Assembly: GCA_963806635.1 (NCBI GenBank) | Contig: CAWDZA010000015.1 | Coordinates: 558,001-622,000 of the forward strand | Reading direction: 5' to 3' | Source of the DNA: CAVVEQ01 sp963806635 | Lineage (GTDB): Bacteria; Chloroflexota; Anaerolineae; Anaerolineales; Anaerolineaceae | DNA: 64,000 nt | In this document: piece by piece, positions 59,414 through 64,000 of the stretch | Position numbering within the stretch: position 1 is the stretch's first letter | How the letters are laid out: every line of letters starts with the position of its first letter | Notes under the pieces: generated by a model | The model's database searches: none | Seen by the model: the letters and a program-made list of their open reading frames with translations, nothing else | What the model was told of the DNA's origin: nothing | Translations under genes and position numbers: made by a program

Positions 59414-60067
59414 CTAATTCGACATTGAATCAAATGAGCCGATGATCCGAAGTGTCTCAAACCCTTCGGCGAAGGGGCGTTGGGCGATGATCCCGTTCCG
59501 AAGGAGAATCGCTTTGGTCGCTTCCGGATCAAAGTAATACTTATTCTGGTATGTTTCGTATTCCGCTAGAGCTTTGAGTTTCAGATCGACATCCTCCTGG
59601 CAAACTTCAACCAGGAAATTTGGGAAAAATCCGTAACTGGATCGGATCACATCGAAACCAAAAACGGAAGTTCCCCTGAATGCCCGCAGCACTTCCTCGG
59701 TCACAGCGGCATGATCCTGATGGATATCTGCTCTTGTGTGGGTGAAAACGATGTCCGGTTTTTGCGTTTGATTGAATTGAATGAGGTATTCCAGTATCTC
59801 CTGGCGCTGTTCCGGAAAGCGACGGGTTTCGAATGTACCAATAATCGCATGGTCATCAGCCACGCCGAGCACTTTCATGCTTCGCCGGCATTCCGTCTTC
59901 ACGTTTTTAAGGTCTGGATTCTTCTGATTGTCGGACAGTGTGAGGCAGAAAACTTCAGTGCGGGGTGAAATGTGCGCGATCAAGGCACCAGCGCCGATTT
60001 CGATATCATCCGGGTGCGCCCCGATGAAGCAAACCTTACGACCGTAAAACAGCATGTCCGTATTCAT
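59414..60067 (-). CDS. PIG-L/LmbE-family deacetylase
   Basis: A 217-residue PIG-L-fold zinc hydrolase. The N-terminal metal motif is CFIGAHPDDIEIGAGALI, and a second site is ADIHQDHAAVTEEVLRAF. These enzymes remove N-acetyl groups from sugars, as in mycothiol, bacillithiol or GlcNAc-type lipids; the substrate here is not known. It lies five bases after the methyltransferase gene on the same strand, so the two probably modify the same molecule. Confidence 0.88.
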   Translation of the reverse strand: MNTDMLFYGRKVCFIGAHPDDIEIGAGALIAHISPRTEVFCLTLSDNQKNPDLKNVKTECRRSMKVLGVADDHAIIGTFETRRFPEQRQEILEYLIQFNQTQKPDIVFTHTRADIHQDHAAVTEEVLRAFRGTSVFGFDVIRSSYGFFPNFLVEVCQEDVDLKLKALAEYETYQNKYYFDPEATKAILLRNGIIAQRPFAEGFETLRIIGSFDSMSN

Positions 60068-60072
60068 GATGG

Positions 60073-60873
60073 TTATTTTGTGGCCAGAAAGCCGCCAACC
60101 ACCTTGGTCATCACCAATTTGCCATCTTGCTTAAGCCGCTTTTCGGCAACGTCTTTGATTTGTGACATAACGATTTCGAAGGAGTTCTCGCCGCTGAACA
60201 AATCCCCCCAGAGTTTTCTATCCTCTGAAAGAGATGCTCGGGTATACGCGAGGAAGGGATCAACTGTTTCAAATGTAAGTGGGTTTTCAAAAATATGGAC
60301 ATCCACTTTTGAAAATAGGGATCGAATGGTACCCAGGAATTCGGTGCTATAGCGGGAACTGCCAGGCATGGGGGGGATGGGTTTTCCCGTCGCTTCTTTA
60401 ATGATCTCATAGAACAATTTCTTATTTTCCGGCATGGGTCCGGTGGTGAAGAGCCTGCCACCCGCGCGAAGCACGCGGTGCATCTCACCGATGGTGAAGG
60501 GCACATCCAGGGCGTAATATATTGCAAAGCAGCAGGATACGAAATCGAACGTTGCTGTTGGAAATTCAAATTTCTTATTGAAGTTCAACTCGAGGAATTT
60601 GATGCCTGTGTTTTGAGAATCATTCTTTTCGCGGGCCTGGTTTAACAGATCCTGGCTGACATCCCCGCCAGTGATATCGGCATTTCCCTTCAAATATTGA
60701 TGGTAGGAAAAACATTGTTTACCCGCCCCACAGCCAACATCCAGGATCTTCATTCCGGGTTGCAGTTTGATGAGGTCGATCATCCAGCTGTCGATATCCC
60801 GGCCGCCGTATTTGGAGTGAATATCTATGCGGGTGGCGAGATCACTGGTTGTTTCCTGGTAATTGATTTTCAT
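60073..60873 (-). CDS. SAM-dependent class I methyltransferase
   Basis: A 266-residue methyltransferase of the UbiE/Methyltransf_11 type. Motif I is MKILDVGCGAGKQCF, with GGDVSQDLL after it, FVSCCFAIYYA as motif II and EMHRVLRAGGRLFTTGP as motif III. Substrate is unknown; the pairing with a PIG-L deacetylase hints at a sugar or lipid. AGAGGA precedes the ATG. The last 60 residues are an added helical part. Confidence 0.88.
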   Translation of the reverse strand: MKINYQETTSDLATRIDIHSKYGGRDIDSWMIDLIKLQPGMKILDVGCGAGKQCFSYHQYLKGNADITGGDVSQDLLNQAREKNDSQNTGIKFLELNFNKKFEFPTATFDFVSCCFAIYYALDVPFTIGEMHRVLRAGGRLFTTGPMPENKKLFYEIIKEATGKPIPPMPGSSRYSTEFLGTIRSLFSKVDVHIFENPLTFETVDPFLAYTRASLSEDRKLWGDLFSGENSFEIVMSQIKDVAEKRLKQDGKLVMTKVVGGFLATK

Positions 60874-60898
60874 TATTCCTCTGATGTATTTTTTAGCA

Positions 60899-60926
60899 AG
60901 TATATTGGCTTAAGCCCGAATGTCAA
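60899..60926 (-). promoter_or_regulatory. Promoter of the methyltransferase/deacetylase pair
   Basis: On the minus strand TTGACA (60921-60926) is 16 bases from TATACT (60899-60904), 25 bases before the ATG at 60873. Confidence 0.75.
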
Positions 60927-60950
60927 GGAGAACGCCGCTGCTCTAATTAC

Positions 60951-62018
60951 TCAACAAATACGGGGGAGCATTTCACCGGAGAGCATATCCAGAATGCGGG
61001 TTCCACCGATAAGCGTTTTGAGAAGAACCCGGGGTTTCCTGAAATCGGTGATATGCCCAATTACGGCGGAGTTTCGACCGTATTTGTGGCTATGAAGCGC
61101 CGCCAGGGCAGCTGATGATTGCTCTTCTGGAAGAATGATGACCAATTTCCCTTCGTTGGCCACATAAAGGGGATCAAACCCCAGCATTTCACAGCATGTT
61201 CTGACCGGTTTGGCGACGGGAATGGCTTTTTCATTCAGGAGGATCTCGCAGTTGCTTTGGGAGGCGATCTCATTCAATGTGGTTGCCAGTCCGCCGCGGG
61301 TGGGGTCGCGAAGGACGTGTACATCCGGAACGGCTTTAAGAAGCTCTGTTATCAGGTTGTTCAAAGGTGCCACATCGGATTGGATCTCCGATTCGATCGC
61401 GAGCTCGCCGCGGGCAGAGATGACAGCCATGCCATGATCAGCCATTGTTCCAGTGACAAGGATTACGTCACCGGGTTTGGCATTGGCACCATTTATGGAA
61501 AGTGAGGCGGATTTCCAACCGATCCCAGTTGTATTGATATACAACCCGTCACAGCGACCTTTTTCCACCACCTTGGTATCGCCGGCGACAATTAATACTC
61601 CAGCTTCCTCGCAAGCTGTTTTCATGGATTCGGCTACCCGGATCAACGTTTCAACGGGTAAACCTTCTTCCAGAATGAATCCGGCTGTTAGATAATCCGG
61701 TCTGGCACCCGAGACGGCGATATCGTTGACCGTGCCACAGACGGCCAGGCGGCCGATATCACCCCCGGGAAAAAATAATGGCGAGACAACATGGCTGTCG
61801 GTGGTAAGGATCAGGTCACCTGGCAGGGAGGGCAGGGCAGCAAAATCGTTACCAGCATCCAGGGATGGATTGGAAAATAGGGGTTCGAAAACCTGTTGGA
61901 TCAAATCGCGGGTCATGCGACCGCCGCTGCCGTGACCCATTACGACCTGGGCGCCATGCGGCAGGGGCATAGGGCAGGAGGCGTTTGCGAAAGAGGGAGC
62001 ATCTGAAATATTTGGCAT
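60951..62018 (-). CDS. hypE: Hydrogenase maturation protein HypE
   Basis: A 355-residue HypE, which dehydrates a carbamoylated C-terminal Cys to the thiocyanate that supplies CN to the nickel-iron site. MGHGSGGRMTRDLIQQVFEP, TDSHVVSPLFFPGGDIGRLA and GTVNDIAVSGARP are family blocks, and the protein ends in LPRIC as required for the chemistry. It follows hypD by six bases. ATG at 62018. Confidence 0.97.
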   Translation of the reverse strand: MPNISDAPSFANASCPMPLPHGAQVVMGHGSGGRMTRDLIQQVFEPLFSNPSLDAGNDFAALPSLPGDLILTTDSHVVSPLFFPGGDIGRLAVCGTVNDIAVSGARPDYLTAGFILEEGLPVETLIRVAESMKTACEEAGVLIVAGDTKVVEKGRCDGLYINTTGIGWKSASLSINGANAKPGDVILVTGTMADHGMAVISARGELAIESEIQSDVAPLNNLITELLKAVPDVHVLRDPTRGGLATTLNEIASQSNCEILLNEKAIPVAKPVRTCCEMLGFDPLYVANEGKLVIILPEEQSSAALAALHSHKYGRNSAVIGHITDFRKPRVLLKTLIGGTRILDMLSGEMLPRIC

Positions 62019-62024
62019 GGTAGC

Positions 62025-63119
62025 TCAAACAGCGTCCGAAGAATAGCGGTAATAGGCTGAACATGCGCCTTCCGAGGATACCATTGGCGCGCCAAGTGGC
62101 TTGGAAGGATTGCACAGGACCCGAAAAGCGGGGCATTGATTGGGTTTTTTTGTTCCGCGGAGGATCTCGCCGGCGATACACACCTCTGATTCATGAGCAA
62201 CGATGGCAGAAGTGTCGAACCGGTTTTCAGCGTCAAAGCGCGCAAAATCTGGATGCAAACCCCAACCACTTTGAGGGATCATCCCAATCCCACGCCAATT
62301 TCGGTCGACGGGGATATACACCTGGCTTATCATCCGTTGTGCAGATTGATTCCCTTTCTCGGTCACCGCGCGTTCATAGGCATTTTCAACTGTGAATGTA
62401 TGTTTCTCCAACTGCTTTACGCATTGGGTGATACCCCTGACCAGGTCGAGCGGCTCAAATCCGGTGACCACAATTGGGATGCGGTACTGCGCGGCGAGCG
62501 GGAGGTATTCCCAATACCCCATCACTGAACAGACGTGCCCTGCAGCCAGGAATCCCTGGACACGATTATCCGGCGATGAGAGAAGGGCTTGCATGGCAGG
62601 CGGAACACACACCTGGGATACCAGGATTGAGTAATTCTTCAAACCTAGATTATTGGCTTGCAGGACGGAGGCTGCATTTACCGGCGCGGTTGTTTCAAAA
62701 CCGATGGCAAAAAAAACAACCTGTTTTTCGGGATTTTCCTGGGCGATCTTGACCGCATCGAGGGGTGAATAGACAACGCGGACACTGCCTCCACCGGCGC
62801 GTACAGAGAAAAGGTCCTCATTGGAGCCAGGCACACGCAGCATATCCCCGAAGGAGCAAAAAATAACCTCGGGTCGAGAAGCGATCGCGATGGCTTTATC
62901 GACCAACTCCAAGGGGGTGACACAGACTGGGCAGCCTGGACCATGAACCAACTCCAATCCAGGCGGAAGGAGCTGGTCGAGACCATATTGCATTATGGCA
63001 TGCGTCTGACCACCGCAAATCTCCATGATTACCCATGGTTGCGTGGTAACTTTATTAAGATCTTCGAGGGCAGCGTGGACCAGCCGGGCGTCCCGAAAAT
63101 CCTCAAGAGGAAAGCTCAT
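62025..63119 (-). CDS. hypD: Hydrogenase maturation protein HypD
   Basis: A 364-residue HypD, the Fe-S scaffold where Fe(CN)2CO is assembled. Visible: MEICGGQTHAIMQYGL, HGPGCPVCVTPLE, FFAIGFETTAP and AGHVCSVMGYWEYLPLA, with C-terminal Cys for the [4Fe-4S] cluster (VHPDFARFDA, then GEILRGTKKPNQCPAF). It overlaps hypC by 17 bases and is followed by hypE. Confidence 0.97.
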   Translation of the reverse strand: MSFPLEDFRDARLVHAALEDLNKVTTQPWVIMEICGGQTHAIMQYGLDQLLPPGLELVHGPGCPVCVTPLELVDKAIAIASRPEVIFCSFGDMLRVPGSNEDLFSVRAGGGSVRVVYSPLDAVKIAQENPEKQVVFFAIGFETTAPVNAASVLQANNLGLKNYSILVSQVCVPPAMQALLSSPDNRVQGFLAAGHVCSVMGYWEYLPLAAQYRIPIVVTGFEPLDLVRGITQCVKQLEKHTFTVENAYERAVTEKGNQSAQRMISQVYIPVDRNWRGIGMIPQSGWGLHPDFARFDAENRFDTSAIVAHESEVCIAGEILRGTKKPNQCPAFRVLCNPSKPLGAPMVSSEGACSAYYRYSSDAV

Positions 63120-63366
63120 TCAACTCCGATTCCGCGTCCGCAAGCGCGTCCATCTCGCGAAATATTTCCAGGGTTTCGAGTGCTTCCTTTTCACTCAACG
63201 TATTCAGCGCAAAACCAGCATGCACAATGACATAATCCCCTAATTTTGCTTCAGGCAAGGCCTCCAGACAGGTTTCCCGAAGCACGCCACCGAAATCCAC
63301 CTTAGCCATACGCATGCCATTGGCTGTATGAATTTCAGTAATTTTTCCAGGTATCGCCAGACACAT
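63103..63366 (-). CDS. hypC: Hydrogenase maturation chaperone HypC
   Basis: An 87-residue HypC starting MCLAIPGKITEI, where Cys2 carries the iron ligand complex. It has VDFGGVLRETCLEALPEAKLGDYVIVHAGFAL-type blocks. It pairs with HypD in building the active site. It lies three bases after hypF and its 3' end overlaps hypD. Confidence 0.96.
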   Translation of the reverse strand: MCLAIPGKITEIHTANGMRMAKVDFGGVLRETCLEALPEAKLGDYVIVHAGFALNTLSEKEALETLEIFREMDALADAESELNELSS

Positions 63367-63369
63367 AAT

Positions 63370-64000
63370 CTATCCTTTTTGTGTAATTGCTGAGGCAACC
63401 ATGATTTGACCCAGCGAGATTGAACCATCATTGGCTGGCACCTGATGGTGCCAAAGAACTTCGAACCCATTCGATTCAAGAAGATTAATTGTACCTTCCA
63501 AAAGGTGCATGTTTTGCCAAACGCCGCCGCTGAGGGCAACTGTGGAAATACCAGTCTTAGATTTGATCTTTTGAGCGGCTGTGAGAACCACGCGAGCCAG
63601 CGTGTGATGAAATTTACAGGATATGCGGGATACTTGGACGTCTTTACGGATATCAGCAACAATTTCGCGCAGCATTTGTGAGACGTCAATCTGATCCGCG
63701 TGGAAATCGAAACCATACCCTTCACGGTCGTTAACCAGACTGATTGCATTTTCCAAATCTATAGCCGCTTGTCCCTCATACGTAGTAAGATGACAAATTC
63801 CCAGAAGAGAGGAAACTGCGTCGAACAACCGGCCAATCGAAGATGTGGGAGGCGCATTGATCCCCTTCTGCAACTGCTGGAGGATCAAAGTTTTCTCCTG
63901 AACGGATGTTGCCTGGACTGGCGCCAAATCTTCATCCCAGGAAATACCTGCTTTCCAGAGGTGAGCAAGTGCGGAGCGGGAGGGTTTGGAAATTGCTGCA
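63370..64000 (-). CDS. hypF: Carbamoyltransferase HypF, C-terminal part (truncated by window edge)
   Basis: About 210 codons of the HypF C-terminal region run off the right edge. An apparent start at 63927 is internal, because the frame continues upstream (LAHLWKAGISWDEDL) to base 64000. TSSIGRLFDAVSSLLGIC, YEGQAAIDLE, ALSGGVWQNMHLLE and PANDGSISLGQIMVA are characteristic of the HypF/TsaD-like domain. HypF converts carbamoyl phosphate for HypE. It heads the visible hypF-C-D-E order; no hydrogenase structural genes are in this window. Confidence 0.95.
   Translation of the reverse strand, partial: AAISKPSRSALAHLWKAGISWDEDLAPVQATSVQEKTLILQQLQKGINAPPTSSIGRLFDAVSSLLGICHLTTYEGQAAIDLENAISLVNDREGYGFDFHADQIDVSQMLREIVADIRKDVQVSRISCKFHHTLARVVLTAAQKIKSKTGISTVALSGGVWQNMHLLEGTINLLESNGFEVLWHHQVPANDGSISLGQIMVASAITQKG

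Overview
The window looks like a chromosomal segment of a Chloroflexota bacterium, most likely class Anaerolineae. This is inferred from gene content and style, not from a marker gene: a Tad pilus motor locus without an outer-membrane secretin, a transaldolase/glucose-6-phosphate isomerase fusion, a YdjI-type SPFH protein, a SUF operon headed by a SufR-like regulator, polyphosphate glucokinase, and many lineage-restricted small proteins. Base composition looks near 50% GC. No rRNA, tRNA, CRISPR array, transposase or phage gene was seen, and no gene-free stretch exceeds 300 bases. The longest (about 33188-33435) holds divergent promoters.

Layout. 1-7089 (minus): one apparent operon of lipoprotein, DnaQ-like exonuclease, AddB-like P-loop protein, UvrD-type helicase, RecB-family Fe-S nuclease and RecJ (cut by the left edge). 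This reads as a split, three-subunit AddAB-like recombination machine. 7181-11018 (plus): baseplate-J-like membrane protein, ruvX, mltG, polyphosphate glucokinase. 11085-12118 (minus): ferredoxin and superoxide dismutase. 12236-13174: EamA transporter. 13182-19307 (minus): malQ, glgA, an MTA/SAH-deaminase fused to a CYTH-like domain, and a cinA-like gene. 19458-24873: cNMP-binding protein, yraN, miaA, acyl-CoA synthetase, ftsH. 25045-33187 (minus): Cys-rich protein, efp, hpf, comF and tadC-tadB-tadA-cpaE-cpaB. 33436-37170 (plus): an unknown protein with an SPFH-HTH fusion, then sucCD. 37227-41875: acpP, type II IPP isomerase, polyprenyl synthase, and folate genes folE/folK/folB plus a FolM-like reductase.

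41962-45615: thioredoxin-like lipoprotein, then csoR-copZ-copA with a consensus promoter and a C/G-tract operator at the expected start site. 45711-51308: transketolase, rpiB, tal-pgi and a CMD-family protein form a pentose-phosphate operon; a fructokinase lies opposite. 52348-59395: sufT-sufR diverge from sufC-sufB-sufD-(97-aa unknown)-sufS-sufU-Rieske, with two look-alike divergent promoters. 59414-60873: PIG-L deacetylase and methyltransferase. 60951-64000 (minus): hypE, hypD, hypC and hypF (cut by the right edge).

The best candidates for undescribed biology are the split AddAB-like cassette, the deaminase-CYTH fusion, the SPFH-HTH fusion with its unknown partner, the paired suf promoters, and the 97-aa gene inside the suf operon. 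All family calls come from reading motifs by eye; no database search was run.
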